The notes below the pieces were generated by a model. That model was not told the DNA's origin and did not search any database. It saw only the letters and a program-made list of their open reading frames with translations. Position numbers and translations under genes: made by a program. From Synanceia verrucosa (Eukaryota; Chordata; Actinopteri; Perciformes; Synanceiidae), in the NCBI GenBank assembly GCA_029721515.1, contig CM056553.1:9126349-9190348 (forward strand): 64,000 nucleotides of DNA, written 5' to 3'. Every line of letters begins with the position of its first letter. Position 1 is the stretch's first letter. This document shows, in pieces, positions 24,344 to 38,700 of the stretch.

Positions 24344-25026
24344 TCAGTAGTCCTTCATGGCAGTTAAAAGACAACACTTATAAGTTTGCAGTCCCAACAT
24401 GCAGAACAATCATCGAACTAAATGACAGAAAAGAAACAATTATTGAAAAGTAAAAGTTAAAGGTGCATTTTTTTTCTTTTGTAAAGTGATCAACACTTGA
24501 GGGAGAATCAAAGTAGTACAGTTAAACATTTCAGAGAACAGTTTGTGTTATCCATTCATGCAGCCCACCACTTCCACAGACAACAACGTGTGTGTTTTGT
24601 GTTTTTTGGAAAAAGAAAGCAACAGTCTACATCCACATTCAGCTGTTTGGAAACTTTTGACAAAGATGACGATCAATTAAGTTTTAACACTGAAAGACCA
24701 GCAGAGAGAAAAGTAATCATTGACCCTCACTAAAGAGCTTTCCTGTAAAGCATGAAGAAAACAGGTCACAAACATTTACACTGAAGAAGAGAAATCATAC
24801 CAGAAACCAGAAAATACCAGATATTCACTACTGGAGAAGGTACATCGAGTGCAATGTGCAACACCTGCTGTCGAAGCGAGCTGAGCATCGGAAACTCTCA
24901 CAGTCGAGGTCGAGAGTTTGACCACACACGCACGCACACACACTTCCCCATTCGGGCCATGCATCAGCACACAGCAGTACACCATAACTATACCTGTAGT
25001 CGTGCAGACAGACAACTGGAGCAAGC

Positions 25027-25060
25027 CACACACACACACACGCACACACACACACACACA
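25027..25060. repeat. (CA)n microsatellite
   Basis: About 17 CA units with one CG interruption. Confidence 0.95.
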
Positions 25061-25192
25061 TTTATATTCACATTCATACGACAAAATAAACACACCAGGA
25101 GACACCAGAAGCTCCCAGTCTCACATTGAGGACACAGACATGCAGTGCATACACATAGAAGTTATCCACAGCAGAGGTGAGACAGACAGACA

Positions 25193-25231
<39 letters not shown>
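25193..25231. repeat. (CA)n microsatellite
   Basis: About 19 CA units preceded by a short GACA run. Confidence 0.95.
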
Positions 25232-25232
<1 letters not shown>

Positions 25233-26651
25233 AGAGATCTCCCATAGGGAGCAGAAAGCAATCACACAGACATTTAGTAGTCAGTTATAAATAAATCAAG
25301 CCATAACAATATTAATAATAATAACAAGACATTAAAGAAAGCTCAGTTTCCTCATTCGATCTATTCTATCCTGCCAGTTCACCAGAGGAAGAGGACAAAA
25401 TCAAAGTCACAGACAGTTCATTACAAAGCCAGTCAATGCAAAATTCATACATCTCCAATATAAAAATACAAATCCACAAAATAACTATAGAGACAAAGTA
25501 GTTTTGATATTGTCGTGGAGATTTCCTGGCTAATATTTCTCTCTCCCCTTAAGCTAATGGCACTTATGTTAGAAGGATAAAATCTCCATTTTAAGGGAAA
25601 CACTGTCGACGCTTTGAGCTCCAACTAGATCATCAGAGAGCCTCCCGCTAGCCTCTGCAGGAACAAATCTTAGTTTATACTCGTGCCACAAGGCACTCTG
25701 CAGTTTTCACATTGTACGAGTGCAATGCTGTGGTGGGGAGACAGTGACTTTGTCTTCAGTAGGTGTGTGTGGAGCGCTGCTCTATGCTAGCTGGCTAAAC
25801 TATTCTTGGCTATCGTTTTTCTTTGATGAGGGAAAAGTTCTACATAGGCACCGTTGTGATCGTTGAGACAGGAGTGATGTGTGGAATGCAATTATCTGTC
25901 GAGAGCAATGCTTTTGCTGTAAAAACGGTGGGAACAGGACTACAGGTGAGCTGCAGGAGGCAGCCTCTTAAACGAGGTATAACAAGAAACAAAATAAATA
26001 AAACCAGGCACGATATCTACATACTTCTTAAAAGCAAAACTAAAACAAATGTGTTTCAAAAGAAGCTAGGATAAAGGCATGAGCAAATGTAAGGCTTTAC
26101 ACAAGAGATGCTTCCTTAAGTGCAAAAAAAAGAATAGTTTTACAATGTCTGTTCTGAAGTGGTCCGTTAGTGCTGGAATACCCTCAGGAGTGTGATTATA
26201 TTTGGTTTAAAGTTTTCCAAATTCACTAGTAGTTGGAAGATTGTATATACGACTGCTCTTTGGCAATCTTTCACATGTTCAGATTCTCTGAAACTAATCA
26301 TCGTCCAGTGTTTTAAATTTTATAGCAACAGTGTTTAGATTTTCATGAAATGATTTTTATGTAATTTTTCGCTCCAACAAACTGAGAACAGTGAAGAACT
26401 TCAGACCACAGACTGCTAAGAAAGCTCAGTGCTCATCATGTCTGCTGGACAACAACTACAGCTCATAGTGAACACAACATGTTTTGTTCCTTATATTTTT
26501 TTACTTCCCTTTTTTCAAAGACTCTCTCGTTTTAAATCCCCTCAGTGCTGGAGGCACACGCTCGCACCTCGTCTTCCCTCGCTAAGCTTCAAATATCGCC
26601 AGTAGAAACGGCTGTCGTGGCTCCTGATTGGCCGACCGGAGGGCCGGCGGC

Positions 26652-26749
26652 TCACCACTCGTTGGTCCTCTGTTTGGTGGTGTCGTACGCTCTGATGACC
26701 TCAGACTGAGACACCACGCCGTTCTCGTCTTGAGAGAAGGCGTAGCCAT
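26652..26749 (-). CDS. atp8a1: atp8a1 exon N (last, with stop)
   Basis: The acceptor is CCTTTTCCAG|ATGGCT. It encodes GYAFSQDENGVVSQSEVIRA then YDTTKQRTNEW and TGA. It includes the autoinhibitory GYAFS motif. Confidence 0.96.
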
Positions 26750-29700
26750 CTGGAAAAGGGTTAAAGCAATTAAAACTACGTCCATCAGTGATCGATGTAA
26801 TAAAAAGTGCTTATAATACAGGACAGAACATCTAAAAACACAAAACTTAAAGCAATAGTTCAGCATTTTGGGAAATCTCTTTATTTGCTTTCTTACCAAA
26901 AAGATCAACACCACTCTCGTGCCTGTCATATGTAAACAGTTAGCATAGCGTAGCTTAGCACAAAGACTGGTACCAGTTAGCCTGGCTCTACCTCTAAAGC
27001 TCAACAATTAAACAGTTATGCCTCATTTGTTGGATCTGTATGAAAACTGAATTATAAAAACAGGATGTGTAAGACTAGGCCCAAGCTAGCTGTTTCCTCT
27101 TGTTTCCAGTCTTTATGCTAAGATAAGTGACAATTAGCCCCAGTTCCCACTTCTCATGTATTAGCAAGTCACAGAGCTAAGAAACCATTTATTTAAGGTT
27201 TTTTATCACTTACCTGAATCTATTTCCATAATCCTCAATGACTTTTTTTAACCAGTTGGATGAAAAACAAAAAAAAAATCTTCCACATGACAGAAAAGTT
27301 TTTTTTAAATTGGTTAAATTGGTTTTATCTTGCAGCCTACAGATTTTTGTTTCCCAGTAATTATGTAGTTTCACATTTAGTGCACAGACATAAGAGTGGT
27401 ATTGATTTTTCTACTCTCTGCGAGAAATCATATAAATATATTTCCAAAATGTCACACTATTTTTTTAAATAAATAATGTAATGAAAATGAAAATAATAAT
27501 AATAATGTAATAATACATTAAAATAAGTTTTAAAAACTTGAATGTGTAATATAACAGCAGACCTGCGAGCTAAAACCTAAAATTTCCAACAGGGTTCCTT
27601 TCTGACCTTTGACCCCTGACTCACCTTCAGGTGTCAAATGACTCGGGCACTACCTGGAGGCCAGCGGGGAAGTTCAAAGGACCCCGCTGAGACGAGTGCA
27701 TTGTGGGGGAATAACAGCGCAACGTTTCATCATTTCATCATTATCTCGCTCTACTGGGCTCAACTCAGGACACACAAAAAGGAAGGACAGGAAGTCAACA
27801 ACCAAAAAAAAAAGAGGGAGAGAGGCGGCTATCAGGGAGCTAAAGGAGTTTTATAAACAAGGCGAAGGTTGAGTCATGAAATTTAAAAAAAAAAGGTATC
27901 ACACAACAACGGTCTCATCCCCACCTATGAGACAAACAAAAAAACAAACTGATGAGACAAGACAGAACTAAACAGAGAAAAAGAAACAGGGAAACAAACA
28001 GAAAAAGAAACAGGAAAACAAAGCCATGCTCAGTGTAGCTTTGACTTTTGCTGCTTACTTTGATATTTTTAATACCTCAGTGGTAGAAAGTCTTTCTTAC
28101 TGTACTGTTGGCGCAGAATCAACTGTTTAAAAACAGACATTTAGGATATTTTGCAGCTGTCTTTGTTAATAATTATCAGTAAATAATAACACTAACAATA
28201 TATGTGAACCAGCTGCTGTAATTTGCCAGGAAATATGATTTTTATTGAGGGAGGAGAGAAAATATCTTATTTCCAACCTCCAACTGTAACATTAATCCTG
28301 TCTGAATGGGGCCTTAGATACATGAGCAGTGTCTTTTTCTAAACACCAGTACAATGAAAAAACATAAAAAATGAAACACAATAGAAAATGATAAATTTAA
28401 CTCAGGCAAAACATATAAAAATATATAAAAATATAGGGAAAAAGAAAAATATGGTGACAAGTTCTTTGCTGCCAACTTTCAGAGTGAGATTCGATATCCA
28501 GCACTCTCCAAACTGTATGCAATCGTGTCTCTAAGTCGCCACGAGAATAATTCATCTACCAGCTCATACAAGCAGTTTGTGGATGTTAAGATCTGTGGGT
28601 CTGTTTGCAGACAGTTACTGACGGATGTTTCCTGCATCTGGTTAATGCAGAGTATTTATGGAGAGAGGTGGGATGAACAGAGTGGTGCTGCCTCCCTACG
28701 GTGATGGCTGAGACGAAGGTTTCAGAGACACAGTATGTGTCAGAGGAAGAGTAACGACGCCCGAGCGGTTCCCATGACGCGGGAACAGATTTGGAAGCAG
28801 GTAAATCTTTTTTGTTCTTTAGGGTAAGAGCTGACGGACACCATGTTGAAGCATGTTCACTAAGAAGGGAGTTAAGAGAGAAAGTCCAATAACAAAGAAA
28901 CACACGGAGCAACTTACGGAGCAGGTTCTGCTGCATGGAGTCAGACCGGTACAAACTGACCGTGCTCTTCTTGAAGACGTTCTTCAGGAGCTGGGCCCTC
29001 TCTGTCAAACTACACACAGAAACAGAGAAACAGGCGGGATGTTAGCGGCATGCTGAGCTCCACAGGCACATTTAATGAGCCATACATCAAGCCAGCATCC
29101 AAGCCCCTCCAGAGAGGACGGACCTGCCAACGGCTCTACCTGCTGCTACAAACACCATGTAAGGGAGGCAAAGGTCTGCAGAGGAAGGGCGAGGAACCAA
29201 GTGTGTGTGTGGCTGAATACCTGAGACGGACTGTTGGCCAGCCCAGAAACATTTCATGTAATGCGAAGAAATGTGTGCGTGAGCCCTCTGTGCACGTTTT
29301 TATGTGCATATATGAACTCTTGTATGTGAGTGCGTAAACGCAAAACATCTACATCTCTGTATGTTTGTATGTGTACATGTTTGTTTCTGTAAGGGTGTGT
29401 GTGTGTGTGTGTGTGTGCGCGCGCCTGCAGCCTGCTGGGTCCGGGATAGTGGCCAGACTCTGGGATCATTTCCAGCAGCAGATCTCCCACTGATCTGCTC
29501 CATGTTGGTTCCTGCTGCAGGCTTCAGGCCCCAGAGAGCAGAGCACTAAAGCTAATACACTTCTGGAATATGTGGCCTTAATACATCAGTTCAAAAATGA
29601 GATACTATTAACTATTTGTGAGGAAAAAAAGTGAAACATCTACTCTCATGACATGATTACTGACATTACAGTCAATCTCCGGCAATTTAGCAGCAATTTG

Positions 29701-32700
29701 AAGGTTTCTTACTTCCACACAGGAATATTATTGGCAGCGGAGCCGCAAGTATTTGTGAAATTTTGAGGGATTTTGGGAGGTAAAAGATGATTCTTCCTCC
29801 AAGTTTATCTTGGGACTTTGTCAAAATTGCTCTATATTTTGTATCTGTGATTGATGGCCAAGGTTCTGTAGCACTGATAGTGTTACCACTGTACCATATG
29901 AGGATAAATACACTGGGAGAGTATTTATATTACATTTACTTATAATGCAGTTCAGGACTATACTGTATGTATACCAGGCCGTTATGGGCAATGCTGCAAA
30001 TCAATGAAAAGCACTGTTTCTGACAAACAAAAAGACCAAGCTGACTTATAAAACTATATGATTTGAATGACACGGTCGTTACATTTGACTCATTATTTAA
30101 CAATATAGGTTCGTTTCTACAAGGAAAATACTTTTTTAGGTTTATGAAGAGAGAAAACATGACATCAATAAATATAAGCAGTAAATCTAAAATACTGGAA
30201 GACAGATAACTGTACCTCTTCCCTTGCACCACTGCTCCAGGGTCTTTGGATAAAGCCTCGAGCTCCTGCACCTCATCCACCAGGGTCTTGAAACACACCT
30301 TCTTCACCCTGTAACAATATTTAGGAAAAATCATGATGTGACAGATGCTTTCACATGATAGACCGTTCATACACACTGACATTAAAATACCCCACTGACA
30401 AATTCAAACTGCTTTAAATACATCAGGAAGTAAAACTTCTAGCTTTGTTAATTGTACCTGACACCCAGAATCTGCTGTGGGCTGATGTCAGCCAGACACA
30501 AATATTTCCCATGGAATACTCACACAATGACTTCCTTGGAAGTCAATAACAAAATTTTAGGGGAAGGAATTTCTCCAGGAGATAGGAGAGATTCTGGAGG
30601 AATTTCCTGTATCAGATGTGTACTGGAGTGATGATGAGCGAAGAGAGCGCAGAGAAGACTCACACTTTGTAGGCCACGTCAAAGACCAGCGAGGTGACTG
30701 GGATGAAGAACAGACCCATCCAGAAGACGCCCGAACTGAACATCATCCCCGCCTGTCACACACGCACACATATATGGGTACTTACTGACAGGTCACAGAA
30801 GACAAAGCAGAGTTCAACACCTGATCAGATGAAAGAGGAGCTCTCTAAAAGAAGAAACACCTGATAGAGGACAGCCATTATTATCCTCTGTAGTGCCACA
30901 CAATTAAAAACATGCAAGACAAAGGCAGCCCAATACAAAGAGTTATATTGTGGAAATAATGTGGGTTAATCTTCCATGACTAAATGATACCATGTTTTTG
31001 TATGGATCTCCTCCACCTCTCAGCCCTTCAGGGCGGAGGAAGTACCTGTGAAGTATTTAGACAGTGGTATCTCTTTCACAGGAAATCAGCTCAGCTGTTT
31101 GTGGATCACTTTTTGTCTAAATTCAGACAAAATTTTTCAAAAGAAGCTGTTTTTCTAAAACCAAAAATATGGAACATATGTAACCAAATGTCATTACATA
31201 ACATTTATCCCCTTAAGACAGATTGTCACGAATTTGCATCATACCACTTTGATCCAAATTGTAGCCAAGACAGTGTATGTATTCCCCCATCGCTGATTTG
31301 TGCATATTCAACACCTGTGGCTCTATGTTGACTAAATGTTGATTAAATAACAGAAAAATAGTGTGCAACTATTTTGAAAACCAAGCAGTTATTTAGCTCA
31401 TTTCAAATATACTCTGTTTTCAGTGAGGATTTGCTGCTTCTCTCTGCTGAAGATGAAAACAAGTGAATGTCTTAGAAGTGCTGAAGGTGGAGATTAAGCA
31501 ACTAAATGGCACCAGTGTGGATTTTAAGATATTACGATCATTTTAGCTGTGCTAAGTATCAATCCATAGATTGGTATTGGATTCAGAGACATTAAAGTTC
31601 CTCCGAAAATTAACTACAATAACAATCAGACCAATAGTTTGTTTATGACCAAGTACCCGCAAAACTAACGATATTCCCATCATCCCTCTCAGCTGAACTT
31701 TGTATTGTGTGCTAATTGGCTAAGCGGTTTTCGTAGTCAGAGTAAAGAGTGGTCTGATTGGTTGAAGGTTCGTCCATTAGCACACAGAGGCATTTGATAG
31801 ATGCGAGTTAAGCCCGTCCTCTGAGAAATTGGTTTACAAGGCAGCTTGGCCAGACTACGCTCGCAGAGCAAGTAGTCGCGATAACCAGGCTAATTGCAAG
31901 CATGTTGCTCAAGCAGAGGTGCTAGTGTAGCTGTAGACACTCAGCTGTATTCCCCGTTTTCTGATATTTTATCAACCAAACAGTCAATCAAGAGATTAAC
32001 TGACAGATTAATCAATAACGAAAAGAATCATTAGCTGCAGTCCTGGAACCTGTTACCAACTTCACTCCTTTGCAATGGTTATACTAGTTAGAAGTTTGTT
32101 AAAGGACCACCTCTGCCCCAAAATAAAAATAATATTGGACCTCATAAAATTCTTATTTTTGTCTGCAACATGTCATTGTTGTCAGCCAAGTTGACTAAAA
32201 GTTCACAGAGAGAGATGGTTTTCTTTGCTGTCACATAACTCCTCTGAATTATAAACAATGATGTTTTATTTTTTACGCAGCGTGGAACAAATGTTCACAT
32301 TGAGCTCATGAGCAAAATAAATCTACAGACGAGACAGCTGTGATCGTCGTTGAGTCCCATTCATCTTGCTGGAAGAAAAACACATTTGGATGCGATCTAA
32401 AACAAGTCAGGCATTTAAAGAAATGGCTTCTCCTCCGTACTCCGTCCTTTGCAGGAAAAATATGCTTCATTAGCAGCAGACAGCCGCCTGTGATGATTTA
32501 AATTAAAAATCACAAAGCGGTGGCCATGTCAGGAGGCTGTTTTGGGTCCAGAGCAGAGGATTGGGAAACCATGTTTGCTTTGGCCCGCTGCACTGAAACT
32601 ATCTGTCATTACACGTCCAAGTGCAAGACTGGATGCAAGTGCTCCTTGCATTGTAACGTGCCACTTGTTTAAACTGCCGGGGCCCCTCGACAGCGTCCTT

Positions 32701-32750
32701 CATGAAAAGTGACACAGGCAGGGGCCTTAGGATGCACGCACACACACACG

Positions 32751-32788
<38 letters not shown>

Positions 32789-35700
32789 AGTGTCAAAACT
32801 ATTAAAGCGCTCAGGTTTGCTCAAATTAGCTAATCTGTTCGCCATTACCTGCAAATTGACTTTGATGTCTGACCAAACACTGGGGGAAGAGGAAATCCCA
32901 AATGACAGGAAATCAAAAATGTCTTTTTCCAACAGTTTGAGATGGGACTCAGATGAATGGAGCTTTTCTGTGTCGCCCAGGAGGCTGAGAGTGTATGAGA
33001 TGAGGGAAAATTGCATCGAAGCACGGGATATTTTCATGTCAATTTTTTTTAAATCATGCAGCCCCCATGGAAACATTTAGTGTTTTTGTTGTTTTTTTTT
33101 AAACGCAGGCCAGTTTAATTATTTTGGTTTTTCATGCAGTGTATCGTGCATTTTAATGGGAGCGTTTAGGCTGTCTTGAGAGCCATTTAAAAATAAACCG
33201 AGGATGTATACTCAGCACATTAAATCAAAGTCAAAAGAACTGGAAAAATAAACCATCGTAGTCTTTCACAAATTCAATCCATAAACCATATTTAAATCAC
33301 CGTACACTGAACCTACAGAAACTGTGAGACCGAGGTGAAGTAAAACTAGACCTAAAATAAACTGCATTAATTTATATTTCGCAAATCTGACCAAATAAAA
33401 ATGTTTGTCTGCAGACATCTGGACAGACTCCAACACAACGAGCGAGGCCAGCAGTGTTGGTGGATGCGAGTGATGCCTCATACCAGGGGGCCCCTGGGAA
33501 CTGGACAGGGTGAGAGAGGTCTGAGGACAAGGCTGTATTTTTAGGACAAACTAATAAACTTGTCTGGCTGGACAGACAGTAGTGTCCGCTGGCATGGAGG
33601 GGTGTGTTTTGACAGGCGACTGACCCCGTCATGAACACACACGGAGAGAGACGGAGGAGACACACGACCAGACAGGCAGAGGCCATGCAACGACCTCAGA
33701 TACTGCTGTAAGATGGATGTTTCTTAGTATTTGTACTCCTTTCCTAAGAATGAAGAGCACTTGGGGATTATGTTGTAGTGAAGAGCTTTCTGAAGAGTTA
33801 AGAGATACATACAACCGTTCTCCTAATTTGTATGCACTGTTATATAATGAAAATAAAGGCATTTGATATGACAGGTTTTCCTTGAGATTTGCCACAATCT
33901 TGATTTTTAACTGTGTGTTTACAACAAGAGAGGGAGGAACAAAGTACAACGGACACTGAAGAAGACATTTAGGTGACCAAAATGTTCCAATTAACAACAC
34001 CAACAACTCCCAGACTGGACAATGCTGTGGTAGCAACCTGTCAATCACAAGGTAGCCATGCCCCGAAGCATCCCCTGCTTTATTGTCTATTTTACTCTAA
34101 ATGGACCAAGATACTTAACCCCTACTGAACTGAAGCTGCTCAGAGGTCAACACTCAGCTATGGTTTCAGAGCTATACTTTGCAGCTTCAAGGTATCAGTG
34201 TGAGTTTTGAGCAGAGTTTTCGTTGGGGAAAATAAAATCATCTCTTTTCAAACAAATGTTTAAAACTACAGAAAATTAAAGATATAACTAATGTGTTGAA
34301 GGACATCAAGAAAACCAGACCAGGTGTTTTATGCTGCCAGGAAGGGGAATCTGACACCTGGTCTGAAGAAAGCCTGTAGTCTCAGCCGTTTGAATTATGT
34401 TAATGCATGCCTTAACAGTAAATGTAAATTGAGGTAATCCACTACTTCACTATTCACCCCACAGGTCTACAGTAAACTCTGAAGTCAGCAAGTAAGACTA
34501 AAAAATATATTAAATTGATGGTACAACATCCCAGACGTGCTAATGTTCAAACTCTAGCTTCCTGAATGCACAGAGCTTCTTTGTACAACTTTTTTATAGG
34601 GTAGACTGAGAGGAGAAGGGTTAGACGACGCTGAATCCTGTCTCAGACTTTACTTTGGTCTGCATACATCCATGTTGATTATCCAACTGGCTGAATTCAG
34701 CTGGCTTAACCAGACAACACTGTGCACACTGGCTTCAAGAAGAGGAGGGAAATTGAAGATGAAATTAAACTTTTGGCCAAATGGGGCTCCAACCCTCAAA
34801 AGACTTTTTTGTGAAAATAAAGTTAAAAGTTCTCATGGTGAAATGGGTAGAAAACACAGCTCATTATATAAGACCCACATGACTGAGTATGACAGAACGA
34901 AACATGCAGAGAAAGCTAAAAAAAAATGACAGAGTGGGCATAAAGCACAGAAAGACCAGAGCAAATTCACAGATTCCTCGTATGTCATCAGCAGAGACGA
35001 ATCAGCCAATAACCACTGCAGAAGAGGTCAATGTGTAAAGCAAACAGTGACTTTCTCAGTTGGGTCCTTCATCCACTCCATGCTCTCTGTGTGTCGCCTA
35101 ACAAAGGCAGCAAGACATCGACTAGAAAAACAGAAGAGAAATTCCTACATAAACACTTGAAACTCAGCCTCGACTACACACATGATTTACAGCATGAGTT
35201 CAGCAGATTTAAACCGTTCTTCTCACTAATACTGTACACCCAAGTCAGTCATTACATCAACCATGTGTTGTGGTGTTTATTAATCATTAGCCGAGGGAGG
35301 ATGAACTGATCTGGGTACAAGAGTTTCACAAAACCTCCCAGACGACACGTCGCTCATGAGTCTTAAAGAGGGACCGACAGGATTCCACAAAGACCACTGA
35401 GGGACTAAGTCAACAGCAGTGATGGACAGGGCTTGGTAATTATACCACTGGGTCTTTCAAAAGTTTAAAACTCAGGACCTTTTTTGATCCCCAGAAGAAC
35501 AGTTCTACCTGAATTATTTCATACCTTTTAGAAAGCATCCATCACTATTGGCTGTGTTGGGTAATTCCAGCAGTTAATGCTCTAGTCCTGCATGTTAGAG
35601 CAGATAAATTCATCACCAAACTGCCCTTTAAGGTACATTGAGTTAAACTAAAGATGTCTTAATGTTAACTCTGATGGATTACTTGTCACTTAAGCAAGTT

Positions 35701-38700
35701 TCAGGTTTCTCTTTAAATCAGTTTCCAAAACAGTAACTGCCTGGAGGGATATAAACACACACAAGAAAACGTTGGACTAAATTGTTTTATGATTTACGGA
35801 GTGCAAAACCAAAGGATATGTGACGCTTTTTAAATTTGTCTCCAATTCTTTTAAATTTGTGGCTTCATGACAAGAACTATAGACCCCGAGGCTCTAATAA
35901 TTTACCAACTTACTCCCTGTATCTGATGTTTGATGGAGCACATTTTTAAGAGAAATCAGATCTGGGTTTCACTCAGATTTACTGATCAAACTGTCCAAAC
36001 TGAACCACTGAAACACAGAAACATAATGAAGCTCCAAAATGTTATCAAAGCTTTCATGAATAATTTTGTCACTTCTTTCATTCCTGCCTCAAAATAAAAC
36101 TAGGAGGACACTGAGAACGCAGAGCTCGGCCAAGATCATGCCCTATCTTTTAATTTTTAATGACAGTGAAAAAAAAAATTGTACATCTGCCCTGTGATTC
36201 TGATCTGGTCCAAAATTTAATGGGTTCTTCCTTTGACCGTGCTACACCCTCCTGCCAAGATTCCAAAATCTGGTTGATTCTATTTTTTCTGCTGCTATTT
36301 GTTCTTGCTGACAAACACACAAACCAAACCAAAAACACAACCTTCCAGGCTGAGGTTATAATAAAATTACTCTGAGGGCTTTAGCAGATACCGTCAACGA
36401 AGTGGCTGATGGATGAGAGAAGAAAGAAGAGACATATTTAGGATTATACAGGAGGAGGTATAACTGAACTAAAGTGAAACTAAATAAATACTCCCTTCCC
36501 CAATATCTGTTTCTCCATAAACTTTTCCTATCCTGCTTTTAATCCCATCAATATCCCACAGACTGGCATAGATAGCCCTTAGTGTATTCCTGGCATGCTA
36601 CACATCACTTCGAGCAGAAATTGCTAAATAGCAAAAGGTGTGAGTGAGAAGCGAGGCGAGAGAAGGGATAAACTGTGCAGGAGACGGCTGTGTTGACAGC
36701 AGATGCAAGTCAGCAGACATCAGGTCAGTGTGACAGAGACTACAAGAGACATCTCCTGAGGTGAAGCTAAGCCGCTTAGCGTGGCAGATTACACGGCTCG
36801 AACACAATAATCTCACATTTTCTTTTGAAATCTGTGTCAGACTTTTTTGAGGTGCAAATGGGGTGAGCCAGTTTAGAAAGTACAGTACCTGTAAAAGGCA
36901 CACTAGCCTGTTTCAGTGTGTTTTTGTGGAGGCCATCCTTCACCAGTCGTGTCAATCGTCCAAAGAATATTTAGTGTGACACTGATGAATGCATTTACAT
37001 GAAGCTGAGCACTACTTAATATCGCCTGTTAAAGGCAGTGAGCTGGGTAGTGAGTGAGAGCAGAAACAGGAGGAGAAAAATGTCCTGTTATGTTTTTGGC
37101 CCTCTGGCATTTTTTCAACTGGCGGGGTGGATGGGTAGAGAACAAAGAGAATAAAGAGGGAAAAGCTGATGCAAAAAGTGAAAGAGAAGCAGCAAAAGAT
37201 GGAAGGACAGAGATCATGAAGAAATATTTAAAGATTCAAGTGCACAATCCAGGAGGCCACGGTGAAGTATGTGAGGCTGCATCATGGTTGAGAATAATCC
37301 GGCTCTTCAGAGACAACTGTCTCTGATGCCGTCTCAGGTTTCAGAGAGATGCGTCCCTGTTTGATGATGTACTGGCATCTCTGAGTTGGGACAGGGGCGT
37401 AGGGTTACCAACTACCCACAGGACACCATTACTGTCTTCAGTCAAGTGCTGCAGGGCGTAGATGAAAGCACCAGGCTTCACGAACAGAGGACAGAGTGAA
37501 GCTATGTGTGTGTGGTTAGTTAGTTCTGTTATGTATTGTGCACATAGAAGTGCCCAGCCTTCATGTCCCCAAACCCTTCTCAGTCTGCTGCAAAAAAAGT
37601 TCCCCTCTTAAAACACAGTTTATTTTACAATCATGCAAACAGCAGCATAAAATCAGAATTCAAGAAAACTTTACAAAAAACTTCTTACTTGCTGGCTGAG
37701 AGTATGATACCAAGAAGATTGAAGATTGATACCACTGTCTCGGTTTAGCAATCACTAAAAAGCAAATAAGGACATTTACCTAAATGTCGTTTTTTTTGCT
37801 TTAAAGCAAACCTTCCTGCCTGTTTCCATACAGCAGCTTAAGGTAACATACCTGATCATCACTGTAATTCTGCTTTGCATAAGGCTCTACACTGCAGTTG
37901 TTGATCACGAGACAAGACGTGCCTACTTTAGTTGTGCGCCAGACATCATCAGGCTGCAACTTAAATAAGTAAGAATTAAAAAAAAAAGTATTTCACCTCA
38001 CTAATCCATGTAAAATGATCCGACGCTGTCTGTTCCAAATCATCATCAAATTTAAGTCTGATATTTGTTTCCCATTCAATATGACCACTAATAGCCCAAA
38101 CCAGCGTAAACTTATGAACTCCCCAAAAGAATCAAATAGCTCTATAATGAACTGTGTTACACGTTCACTGAATCACTGAATGCCAGGAGCTTTATCTCAA
38201 ACAGGACACACAACAGCAGACAGATACTCTTCTACTGCATGCTGTTTGGTGCCAGCCGTTTCCTTTGAATAGCTTCCTGCTGTGTTCTTGTTTTCTAATG
38301 AAAAGCTGCCTCATTCGCCTCCCCAGAATGCACTGGGAAATGTCACCTGTGGTTAATAGGCTCTCATTGACCACCTGTGGAGACAGTAGTCCCATTCACA
38401 TGTAAACAACTCAAACAAGTAAACACTGTAAAAAAAAAAAAAAAAAAAAAGAGACCTTTTTAATTTTTTTTTTATACATTGAATGAATTTTTAAGTTCCT
38501 TTCTGATCCTAATGATTGCTGGGTAGACACATCCTCACCTCTGTTTGCTTAGCTTCCAGACTGCTTCAATATTTCAACGTCACCTGTGGATACTCAGAGC
38601 CGAGGGAGGGCAATGTAACACAAACACTGGGCTAATTGGGCCAATTAAGTCATTATGCAACACAAGCCAGAGGTCTGACAGTTTATACCCCTCTGGCTCT

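Larger units (their letters stand above)
24344..26651 (-). other. atp8a1 3' UTR (inferred)
   Basis: About 2.3 kb downstream of the stop codon, without coding signal, with CA microsatellites at 25027-25060 and 25193-25231. Long 3' UTRs are usual for ATP8A1. Confidence 0.4.

Noticed and set aside
32669..33076. 135-codon minus-strand ORF ending in a CA-repeat-coded Cys-Val run
   Set aside because: Part of the frame is a microsatellite, and the rest matches nothing known. Kept only as a possible non-coding conserved stretch.
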